From the NCBI GenBank assembly GCA_034717495.1, contig JAYELL010000056.1, positions 1-37,509 on the forward strand: a DNA stretch of 37,509 nt. Direction: 5' to 3'. The notes under the pieces are model-generated. The model saw nothing but the letters and a program-made list of their open reading frames with translations, made no database searches and was not told the DNA's origin. Origin of the DNA: Chloroflexota bacterium (GTDB lineage: Bacteria > Chloroflexota > Anaerolineae > JAAEKA01). Of the stretch, positions 23,141-30,160 are shown in pieces. Position 1 is the first letter of the stretch, and each line of letters opens with the position of its first letter. A program made the position numbers and the translations under genes.

Positions 23141-25594
23141 TTATGGTTGCGGTTTCTCAACCTTGACCTGTCCCAAAATGATGCCCTTGTCGCTGAAATC
23201 AACCTGCAGCCGGTCGTTGGTAGCCGGGTCATAGATGCCGATTTCGACAAAGTAGACTCCGGGCGGCGCGTCTGGCGGCAGGGTCAGGGTGTAATGGTCC
23301 TCGATCTGCTGGCCTGGCTGCCAGCCGGAGGTCGGCGCAGCTCCCAACTGCGGCATCTCGTCCGACTGGGCCCATACAGATGAAGGTGGCAGGACCAGAT
23401 GGGTGAAGACCACGTAATCCTGGGCTGGAACCGCCAATGCCTGCCACCAGAGGGTTAATGCAAGAGACTCGCCGGGCGCCATGACGCGCCGGTCGAAATC
23501 AAAGCCGAGCAGGGCAATCTGATCATCAAAGTTGATAGAGACCTGGTTGGGGAATTTGCCCGCTTCGCTGCGGGGCAACAATGCAACCTGGCCGACCGTC
23601 CAATGGTCATAATCGCCCACAGTGAGTCGTTCGTTTGAGTCGTAATCGTAAAGGCCGACGTTCACTTTTAATCGATGGGGTGCAGGGGCGGTTTCGGGGA
23701 TTCGCACGACATGTTGATCGGGGATCAGGACGCCCAGGGGCCAGTCGCTGGTGGCAAGGGCACCTTCGCCAGGATAGCTATCCTGCTGGGCCTGCAGGAT
23801 ACCATTTTCATCCACCAGGTGCACGAATACGCTATAGTCAGCGGGCAGTGATTGCATTGCCTGCCAGTAGAGGGTCAAATGCAACTCCTCGCCCGGGCGC
23901 GCCTCCTGGTTTTCGAGGTGATACCCAGCCAGCCTGATCTGGTCGCCGAAGGTGGCGTCGACCGCGGTAATACCTGCTGGTTTGGATCGCATCATGGGGG
24001 GCGCAGCATAGGCGGGAGCGATCCATCGGAAGGGAGCCAACGCAGCAAAAAGGAACATCAGGAGGGTCAGGACGGCGACAAGACCGGTCTGCCAGCTGCG
24101 CGGGACCCAGCCTGCCAGCCCGTAGGCGATGAGAACAGCTGCGGCGCTGATCGCCGGGAACAACAACCGGCCCTGGGGATAGCGCATCTGGGCCCAATTG
24201 AGCAGGGCCAGCAGGATCACGACACACCAAACCACCAGGAGGAATAGCTGGAGCCATGTGTGGCGGGGTAACCTGAGGGTATACCTATCAGCGGAAGGTC
24301 GACTGGAAGTGCGACGCCGCGAGCCCTGGTTGCCCGGCGTCGCGGGGGATCGTCCGCCAAACCTGGGTGTTCGTTGTTTGGGTCCACGCCTGCGGCCAGC
24401 TATGAAACGCAGGGGCCACACTACCAGCAAACCGATGGCACCAAAGAGGGCAATCGCTGTGTAGAATGAGTAGATCCATTTATCGGCCGGTACGTTGAAC
24501 CAGCCGAAAACAGCCCAGGCCGATTGCCAGACACCGGGGGCCCGCGAGAGCAGCTCATCAACTGTAGGGGGTTCAGCCCGGCGCGGCAAGATATCAAACA
24601 TGGCCTTGAGGCCCAGGGGGTCACCGTAAAGCTGCCAGTTGCGCAAGTACCACCAGCCGGCAACCGCCAGCACTACCACACCGACGATCAAGGCCCATCG
24701 CAGTAATTCACGCAGGGATTCCCGGCGGATCGAGATAATCAGCAGGGTCAGCCCCGCCAATCCCACCAGAGCCAGACCGCTGAGCTTTGCCAGGGCAGCG
24801 ATCCCCACCAGCAGGCCGAGAAGGGCCAGTTGGGCGGTGGTCGGCGCTGCCTGGCGCGGGGTCACGCGCAGTGCGTTATCCTGGCTTCTCACAGAGGTAT
24901 CTTCGACCGCAACCGTGCCACTTCTGAGGGCAGGGGTAACGGGGATGGTGCTGCCAGGGGGTGCCGGTTCCTGACGGCCCAACATGATGATTATCAGCCA
25001 GATTGCCGAAGCGCTGGCGGCAATGACGAGACTGTCGTTGTTGACGGCCGCGCTCAGGAAAAGGAACTGGGGGTTGAAGGCGACCAATGCGGCTGCCAGG
25101 CTGGCAAGGGCCTGGCGGTTGGGGAAAATGGCCAGGGAGGTGCCGTAGGCTGCCAGCACCGTCACCGCTCCAAGCAGGAGTGAAAAAAAGCGAGTCAGGT
25201 GGGCTGCCAGTGCTACTCCCTGCCAGGGCCAGGAATCTGCGGGTCCGTGCACGATAACATTCTTGTTGCCCGATGACCCGGGTTGCCCGATGGCTGCGTG
25301 GGGATTGTAGCGAATGATCTCATCTGCATTGTCGGTTGGGATTCTGCCGGTCAGCAGTGCCGCTGTCAAATAATAAAGAGGCGGCTGACTGCCTTCCTGG
25401 TGCCAGGGGGCTTCCCCTACCTGTTCCGGCCTTGGTAACCCCCTGTCCTCGACCAGCCAACGCACGTATTCATAGTGCCAGACCTCGTCCGGCGATTCAA
25501 ATAGGGGATTGATCACACTGTAAATGATACCCAGAGCCAGGAACACAGCGAGGATCAATACTATGGGCCAATGGCCGCGAATAGCGGACTTCAT
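23141..25594 (-). CDS. GT39-type membrane glycosyltransferase with two C-terminal beta-sandwich modules
   Basis: This protein has 817 residues from the ATG at 25594. That start overlaps the upstream stop codon as ATGA and has GAGGTGG just before it; a start 13 codons earlier is rejected. A first membrane segment is followed by SPDEVWHYEYV, the acidic GT-C motif. About ten hydrophobic segments follow, with a low-complexity basic loop (RRRGPKQRTP) in the middle. After the last membrane segment two copies of the GY-PG-WQA-HL-W-P-G-YDP-RL module lie at about 554-662 and 694-797. The enzyme probably moves a sugar from a polyprenyl-phosphate donor outside the membrane. The GT2 and UPF0104 genes directly upstream would supply and handle that lipid-linked sugar. 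Confidence 0.84.
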   Translation of the reverse strand: MKSAIRGHWPIVLILAVFLALGIIYSVINPLFESPDEVWHYEYVRWLVEDRGLPRPEQVGEAPWHQEGSQPPLYYLTAALLTGRIPTDNADEIIRYNPHAAIGQPGSSGNKNVIVHGPADSWPWQGVALAAHLTRFFSLLLGAVTVLAAYGTSLAIFPNRQALASLAAALVAFNPQFLFLSAAVNNDSLVIAASASAIWLIIIMLGRQEPAPPGSTIPVTPALRSGTVAVEDTSVRSQDNALRVTPRQAAPTTAQLALLGLLVGIAALAKLSGLALVGLAGLTLLIISIRRESLRELLRWALIVGVVVLAVAGWWYLRNWQLYGDPLGLKAMFDILPRRAEPPTVDELLSRAPGVWQSAWAVFGWFNVPADKWIYSFYTAIALFGAIGLLVVWPLRFIAGRRRGPKQRTPRFGGRSPATPGNQGSRRRTSSRPSADRYTLRLPRHTWLQLFLLVVWCVVILLALLNWAQMRYPQGRLLFPAISAAAVLIAYGLAGWVPRSWQTGLVAVLTLLMFLFAALAPFRWIAPAYAAPPMMRSKPAGITAVDATFGDQIRLAGYHLENQEARPGEELHLTLYWQAMQSLPADYSVFVHLVDENGILQAQQDSYPGEGALATSDWPLGVLIPDQHVVRIPETAPAPHRLKVNVGLYDYDSNERLTVGDYDHWTVGQVALLPRSEAGKFPNQVSINFDDQIALLGFDFDRRVMAPGESLALTLWWQALAVPAQDYVVFTHLVLPPSSVWAQSDEMPQLGAAPTSGWQPGQQIEDHYTLTLPPDAPPGVYFVEIGIYDPATNDRLQVDFSDKGIILGQVKVEKPQP

Positions 25595-26691
25595 GCATCC
25601 ACCTCGCTGCTCATAGCGGGTTCCCTGAGGCACATCTTTTTCTGTGATGATTCAGAGGCTCGTCTGTCGTGGAAGCGCATCCACAGCAGGGATGCGCCAC
25701 CAAAAACCAGCGATGCGAGCAGGGTAAGGATATTGACGGCAAAGCCACTGGCGATCGCCAGCGCGGTCTCCATGCCCACCAGGCTGAAGCCAAGGGCCCA
25801 ACCTGCCTCATGGGCGCCGAAGCCACCGACCGTGACGAAGGGTATGGCTTTGGCCAACATGGCAAAGGTGCCGCCCACGATGACGAGGGGATATGCCTGA
25901 GGCAGGCCGATAGCTTGCATGAAGGCGGCAAACCAGGCAAAGGTGGCAAGCCATGTCAGCAAAGACCAGCCGAATGTCAAGCCGTAGGTGCGAAAGGAGC
26001 GCATCTCCTCGAATGCCTCGACCGCCCGCCAGCCGGCACGCAACAAGTACTTCACCCAGCGGAGCTTTTCGACCCCGAGTTTCTGCATCAGTCCCTGGGC
26101 AAAGCGCATGATTTGCCGTCCCAACCAGGGCATCGCGGCCAGGATCACCAGCGAGACCAAAAGCAGCGCTGCCACGATCGAAACGACCGATTCAGCGCGT
26201 TCGCTCAGCTTATTAAGATTCAGCAGGGCAAAACCGACAAAGAGCACTGCTACAGCCAGATAGTCAAAGACTCGGGCCACGATAAGGGCAGCGCTGCTTT
26301 CGCCGACCGGCACAGCATGGCGGCGCACCATAAAATAGGGGAAAGAGAGCTCGCCACTGCGAGAAGGCAGCACATTGTTGAACAGACTCAGGGCAAACAT
26401 CTCGGGCAATATGCGCAGAGGTGAGTACCAGGATTGGCTGGCATGTTCTTTCTGGCTCTCGCTCAAGGGCGAACCTGTTCCGTCGTCGTAACCATCCAGA
26501 TCCATGAGGACGCTGAATCGAAAGGCGCGGAGGATGTTGGTCAGCACATAAAAGCCGAAACCGATCAGTAGCCAGTATGGATCGATGTTTGACAAAAGAC
26601 GCCATACGGTCGTCGGGTCGATCTGCCAGAGAAGCAGAACCACCAGAAGCAACGCCAACAGATAGGGTACCAGACGCCTGGCTTTAGCCAT
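25591..26691 (-). CDS. UPF0104 / lysylphosphatidylglycerol-synthase-type membrane protein
   Basis: This 366-residue integral membrane protein has about eight hydrophobic segments. It has the family pattern of RAFRFSVL after the second segment, LPSRSGELSFPYF (as in the flippase-like LPG synthase TM region), and GGFGAHEAGWALGF near the C-terminus. This family occurs next to polyprenyl-phosphate glycosyltransferases and is thought to be involved in lipid or lipid-sugar translocation. The start overlaps the end of the GT2 gene by 8 bases, and the stop overlaps the GT39 start by 4, so all three are translationally coupled. There is no aminoacyl-transferase domain, so it is not a full MprF. Confidence 0.85.
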   Translation of the reverse strand: MAKARRLVPYLLALLLVVLLLWQIDPTTVWRLLSNIDPYWLLIGFGFYVLTNILRAFRFSVLMDLDGYDDGTGSPLSESQKEHASQSWYSPLRILPEMFALSLFNNVLPSRSGELSFPYFMVRRHAVPVGESSAALIVARVFDYLAVAVLFVGFALLNLNKLSERAESVVSIVAALLLVSLVILAAMPWLGRQIMRFAQGLMQKLGVEKLRWVKYLLRAGWRAVEAFEEMRSFRTYGLTFGWSLLTWLATFAWFAAFMQAIGLPQAYPLVIVGGTFAMLAKAIPFVTVGGFGAHEAGWALGFSLVGMETALAIASGFAVNILTLLASLVFGGASLLWMRFHDRRASESSQKKMCLREPAMSSEVDA

Positions 26692-27625
26692 CGTGCCTCA
26701 ACCGTTTGACTCGCAGCAAGATATCCTCGCTCAGACGGCGGTTGACGGCGATCAGATCGGCAAGCAGCCCGATCAGAATGACCTGGAATCCAGCAATCAG
26801 CAGCACGGCCGCAATAATTACCGACTGCACGTGGCCCGTGCCTTCGCCTTGGGTAACAAAATAGACGTAGCGCAGGGAGAGCAGAAAGCCGCCGAAAAGC
26901 AGAATCAACCCGGCGATCACGAAAACACGCAACGGCTGATACATGGTGTAGATGCGAACGATGGTCTCGCCAGATCGCCGCAGGTAGCCAGGCAGGCTGC
27001 TAAACAGCCTGCTCTCCCGGGTGACCGGATTGGTGCCGACCGGCACATGGGTCAGTGCCAGCCGCTGTTTGCCTGCCTGAATGATCGTTTCCAGGGTATA
27101 GGAATAATCGGAGACAACGTTCAGGCGCATGGCTGCCTCCCGGCTGTAGGCCCGAAAGCCGCTGGTGGTATCGGGTATATCGGTGTCCGACGCCTGGCGC
27201 ACTACCCAGCTGCCCAGGCGCTGGAGGCGTTTTTTGGTGGTCGAAAAGTGGGGAATCGTGTCGATTTGTCGATCACCGATGACGATGTCGGCCTGTTCAG
27301 AGAGGATCGGTGCCACCAATTTGCTGATATCGCTACCGGCATACTGATTGTCGCCATCGGTGTTGACGATGATGTCAGCGTCCAGGCGAAGGCTGGCGTC
27401 CAGGCCAGCCGAGAACGCCGCCGCCAGCCCACGATTTTGTCGAAACCGTACGATGTGTTCCACGCCAAGCTCGCGGGCGACCGCGACTGTCCGATCGGAA
27501 CTTCCGTCATCGATGACAAGAATCTCTACGTTGTCAATGCCATCGATGGAACGGGGAATGTCCCGAACGGTGGCAGGCAACGTGGCCTCTTCGTTCAGAC
27601 ATGGTATCTGGACGATGAGCTTCAT
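26684..27625 (-). CDS. GT2 polyprenyl-phosphate glycosyltransferase (DPM/DPG synthase-like)
   Basis: This 313-residue enzyme has a GT-A domain with PCLNEEATLPATV at the start, VIDDGSSDRT (Asp pair), and NTDGDNQY as the DxD-type metal motif. After residue 230 two hydrophobic segments anchor it in the membrane, as in GtrB and DPM1-like enzymes that make polyprenyl-phosphate hexoses. It lies 21 bases after the L,D-transpeptidase stop and is coupled to the UPF0104 gene. The likely job is to make the lipid-linked sugar donor used by the downstream GT39 enzyme. The sugar itself cannot be told. Confidence 0.87.
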   Translation of the reverse strand: MKLIVQIPCLNEEATLPATVRDIPRSIDGIDNVEILVIDDGSSDRTVAVARELGVEHIVRFRQNRGLAAAFSAGLDASLRLDADIIVNTDGDNQYAGSDISKLVAPILSEQADIVIGDRQIDTIPHFSTTKKRLQRLGSWVVRQASDTDIPDTTSGFRAYSREAAMRLNVVSDYSYTLETIIQAGKQRLALTHVPVGTNPVTRESRLFSSLPGYLRRSGETIVRIYTMYQPLRVFVIAGLILLFGGFLLSLRYVYFVTQGEGTGHVQSVIIAAVLLIAGFQVILIGLLADLIAVNRRLSEDILLRVKRLRHDG

Positions 27626-27646
27626 GATTCTGAGCCGGAGGTGGGG

Positions 27647-28414
27647 TTAGCCTTCACGTCCGGTGCCACCGTCCCATGGCAATACGACGATGGCTACACC
27701 TGCCGGTCCCCAATTGGAAAACCAACTTGCTTGCTCGGGCGCGAGCCGAATACAGCCTCGGGATGCCGGAAAGGTCCCCAGATCGGGCATTCCCTGATAA
27801 AGTTTCTCACCGCTGTTGGTGAGGGTATAGGGTAAACTATGGATCAGGATGGAGCCACTTGCCTTGAAAAGGAACCAGGCATCGTCGGCCATGACTCCGT
27901 TTGCGGCGAAGGTACCCCAGAAATCTCCGATCTCGCCACTCCAGGCTGGTGTGAACCAGCCCCGATCAGGGTCGCCGGTGCTTATATTCAGTTCCTGCAG
28001 CAGATAGCCATCCTGCACAATACTCATGCGCTGGGAGTTCTGGTTGATAATCACGAAGGAGCCGGCGGGGTCAATGCCGTGGTCTTCGGCAACCTCGATC
28101 AGGAACGGTTCCGGGGTAGGAAGCACCGGGGAAGGGGTGGCCAGTGGTGGGGCATGGCTGTCTTCATCGAGGGGCGCCGATGTAGGCTGGGGAGTCCAGG
28201 TTGCCAGGGATGTCGCGGTTGGCGTGGGAAAAGGCCGAGCGGTGGGTGTGGACATCCAATTCTCACCGACGTAAAACTGCCCCACGACGGGGGCCAATGC
28301 CTGCCCCTCCCGTGAAAACAGGCTGATGGCTTGCCAACTGACCGCAAGGGCGAATCCGAAGAAAACCAGCAGAATGGCAGCTCGGCGCAAATACCGCAAC
28401 AGGCGATCCGACAT
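27647..28414 (-). CDS. L,D-transpeptidase (YkuD domain), membrane-anchored
   Basis: This 255-residue envelope enzyme has a basic N-terminus and a membrane segment (12-30). A Pro/Thr-rich linker (55-103) follows, and the YkuD domain runs from about 118 to the end. His192 (in ILIHSLPY) and Cys221 in ASRGCIRL form the catalytic signature. The family cross-links peptidoglycan or attaches proteins to it, acting outside the membrane. Its ATG overlaps the stop of the preceding small gene (TGATG), so translation is coupled. It separates the Cas4-N-like gene from the glycosyltransferase block. Confidence 0.88.
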   Translation of the reverse strand: MSDRLLRYLRRAAILLVFFGFALAVSWQAISLFSREGQALAPVVGQFYVGENWMSTPTARPFPTPTATSLATWTPQPTSAPLDEDSHAPPLATPSPVLPTPEPFLIEVAEDHGIDPAGSFVIINQNSQRMSIVQDGYLLQELNISTGDPDRGWFTPAWSGEIGDFWGTFAANGVMADDAWFLFKASGSILIHSLPYTLTNSGEKLYQGMPDLGTFPASRGCIRLAPEQASWFSNWGPAGVAIVVLPWDGGTGREG

Positions 28415-28677
28415 CAGGATGCGCCTCCCAGGGCCATCAGCAGAGCAACCACAGCGGTGAGAAGGGCAAGAGTTCCCAGGAGGAAAGCCAGACGGCGCTG
28501 GCGATGATAGCCTGCCACGGAACGAGCATGCCGGTCATGTTCATCCTGGCCAGCCTGGAGGGAAGCCACGTTATCAGATGGCACATTTCGGACCCGACGG
28601 AGCCACCAGGCCCGCGAGCAATACAGGTATTCGCCAATCTCGCTGGCCCGTAAAATGCTGTCGTTATCCCTGCTCAT
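28414..28677 (-). CDS. Small membrane protein resembling the N-terminal half of Cas4
   Basis: This protein has 87 residues from the ATG at 28677; a GTG at 28692 would add five, and neither has a clear ribosome site. The opening ASEIGEYLYCSRAWWLRRV matches the first Cas4 element, where a lone cysteine (in YCSRAWW) binds the Fe-S cluster. A Gly and the His of GQDEH fit the first nuclease motif (G-x-x-x-H) of the Cas4/RecB family. A hydrophobic segment (about 64-84) ends the protein. The rest of a nuclease is absent. The complementary part, with a membrane segment at its own N-terminus, is encoded at 22428-22958. It overlaps the translin-like gene upstream and the L,D-transpeptidase downstream. 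Confidence 0.62.
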   Translation of the reverse strand: MSRDNDSILRASEIGEYLYCSRAWWLRRVRNVPSDNVASLQAGQDEHDRHARSVAGYHRQRRLAFLLGTLALLTAVVALLMALGGAS

Positions 28678-29320
28678 TGGAGGGTTGATCACTCATAACC
28701 CGGGCTTCAAAGGCCAGGAGGGCCTCTCGCATCTGTTCCTGCCGGAGGGCCATTGTCAGATCACCGCGGGTGCGTTCCAGCGTAGCCCGGAGCACGTCGG
28801 TTTGGCGCCGCAGTCCGCCGGTGATGGCATCGGGAAAATCGATGGTGATATGCAGGCTGTAGATGTCGTCCATGATTGCCAGGTAGGGCTCGGCATCTTC
28901 GACGCGGCCCCGGCGAATCAGATCCAACACGAAACGCCGCATCTCAGTGGCTGCCTCCGACGTCCCTTTGAGATAACTGCCCGACGGCACGCCCAACTCC
29001 TGGGGGGTCGGCAATGGATTGCCCGCGACGAGCGCGTATACCACGTGGGCCTCGGTCAGCTCCTTGAGAGCATCCTGCGTATAACCGGTATAAAACAGGT
29101 CCGGCATTGCCTCCAGGTCGGCGACCATCAGAGCAGCGGCCTCGCGTGCCTCGGCCAGCAGCTCGCTGGCCGTCTCCAGGTCGTGGCGATGAACGGCGCG
29201 GATGCTGTGCGCGCAAAGGCGAATCAGCTCGCGGGAACGCCGCAAGGTTCTATCACGCACATCGTTGCGTTCGGTGAGATCGGAACGTATCGATTCAATG
29301 ATGTCGGCAAGTTGATCCAA
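28664..29320 (-). CDS. Translin-family protein
   Basis: This 218-residue all-helical protein carries the translin/TRAX signature DFPDAITGGLRRQTDVLR (161-178) followed by TLERTRGDLT. In TRAX the RNase site uses an Glu-x-x-Glu pair and a later Asp. Here LKELTEAHV supplies Glu87 and Glu90, and Asp161 or Asp164 is a candidate for the Asp, so the nuclease ligands may be kept. Translin-family proteins form octameric shells that bind single-stranded RNA or DNA. No signal or membrane segment is seen, so it is cytosolic. It lies 14 bases after the DUF3467 gene, and its 3' end overlaps the Cas4-N-like gene. The family is common in eukaryotes and patchy in archaea and bacteria. Confidence 0.8.
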   Translation of the reverse strand: MDQLADIIESIRSDLTERNDVRDRTLRRSRELIRLCAHSIRAVHRHDLETASELLAEAREAAALMVADLEAMPDLFYTGYTQDALKELTEAHVVYALVAGNPLPTPQELGVPSGSYLKGTSEAATEMRRFVLDLIRRGRVEDAEPYLAIMDDIYSLHITIDFPDAITGGLRRQTDVLRATLERTRGDLTMALRQEQMREALLAFEARVMSDQPSNEQG

Positions 29321-29334
29321 GATCGTTCCCTATC

Positions 29335-29721
29335 CTATTCACCCGACTCTGGCGGGGCTGAGTTCTCTTCGGGTTCGTCGTCGTCTTCGGAGCCAACGCT
29401 CCATTGCATACCGCCCAGGGAGCCTGATCCAGAATCGAAGGTGTTGCTCTGGCGATCGGGACCCGGTATTTTGCCGAAACGGCCTTCGAACTTTTCGAGA
29501 TTCTGTCTCAGGGCTTGCTGGACCATTTTGGCGGATGTGGGGGTGAGAACCACGCGGGCTTTGACCCGTCCTTTGGGCATACCAGGCAGCAATTGGGCGA
29601 AATCGATCACCACTTCATTGGGGGTGTGACTGATTACTGCAAAGTTGGCGTAGGTGGGGTCCAACTCCTGCGGCAGTTCCAGGTTGACTCGACGGGGCTT
29701 TCGTTTTTTTTCTTCCGCCAC
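29335..29721 (-). CDS. DUF3467-family protein
   Basis: The start is taken as the GTG at 29721, giving 128 residues, because GGAAGGA lies 7 bases upstream; a start 12 codons earlier has less support. The N-terminus is basic (EEKKRKPRRVNLELP). The DUF3467 core follows, with YANFAVISHTPNEVVIDFAQ and the KARVVLTPTSAKMVQQAL region (a conserved helix in the family). The C-terminal 35 residues are acidic and low-complexity. The function of the family is not established. It is the first gene of the minus-strand run and sits directly before the translin-family gene. Confidence 0.82.
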   Translation of the reverse strand: MAEEKKRKPRRVNLELPQELDPTYANFAVISHTPNEVVIDFAQLLPGMPKGRVKARVVLTPTSAKMVQQALRQNLEKFEGRFGKIPGPDRQSNTFDSGSGSLGGMQWSVGSEDDDEPEENSAPPESGE

Positions 29722-29756
29722 AGCTGTTTCCTTCCACAAGATCAAAGAAAAAGACA

Positions 29757-29779
29757 CGGCGCTTTGTGGTTAGGCGCCG
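29757..29779. repeat. 5'-leader hairpin of the DUF3467-led gene run
   Basis: CGGCGC (29757-29762) and GCGCCG (29774-29779) form a 6-bp stem with an 11-base loop. GAC/GTC flanks extend it to nine pairs with one mismatch. It lies between the predicted -10 element and the GTG start, so it would be in the leader RNA. No T-run follows. Confidence 0.35.
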
Positions 29780-29784
29780 CGTCT

Positions 29785-29793
29785 ATTCTAACA
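29785..29793 (-). promoter_or_regulatory. Extended -10 promoter of the DUF3467-led gene run
   Basis: On the minus strand the sequence TGTTAGAAT is an extended -10 element (TG, one base, TAGAAT, five of six consensus bases). No good -35 box was found at the matching distance, as is usual for extended -10 promoters. Confidence 0.45.
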
Positions 29794-29863
29794 TAGAAGA
29801 GAGCGATTTGGCGAATGTTACCTCTACTTGGCAGTTAGCCATGTCAGACAGTACAATGGGAAA

Positions 29864-30160
29864 ATGGCCAAGCTAATGCCGGGCGCAGAGCCCTTTTTCT
29901 ACCCAGGAAACGATGTGGGTTGCCTGTTGATCCACGGTTTTACCGCAAGCGCCCAGGAAGTGCATGGCCTGGGGCGTTATCTTGCCAGCCAGGGCCTCAC
30001 CGTTCGAGGGTTACTATTGCCCGGCCACGGTACGCATCCTGACGACATGCTGAACGCCGATTGGCGGATGTGGTATGCGGCCGTGCGAATAGGGTACGAA
30101 GATCTCAGGCGGCGCTGTGATCAGGTCTTTGCCATGGGTTTGTCTGAGCGTCCTCTCTAA
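29864..30160 (+). pseudogene. Truncated alpha/beta hydrolase (carboxylesterase/monoacylglycerol-lipase type)
   Basis: Only the first 98 residues remain from the ATG at 29864; an upstream start at 29828 is possible. The piece holds FYPGNDVGCLLIHGFTASAQE, with the oxyanion-hole HGF, and GLLLPGHGTHPDDM, typical of CarEW/monoacylglycerol-lipase-type serine esterases. It ends in FAMGLSERPL: the nucleophile elbow GLSMGG is reached but broken right after GLS, and the stop overlaps the convergent P-type ATPase gene by four bases. The catalytic Ser would be the last usable residue, and Asp, His and most of the fold are missing. The rest cannot lie further on because the ATPase gene occupies that DNA. 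A deletion, or an assembly join, is likely. Confidence 0.75.

Noticed and set aside
26693-27835. 380-residue plus-strand reading frame
   Set aside because: It is antisense to the GT2 gene and the end of the L,D-transpeptidase gene, with no domain and Gln/Asp/His-rich composition typical of shadow frames.
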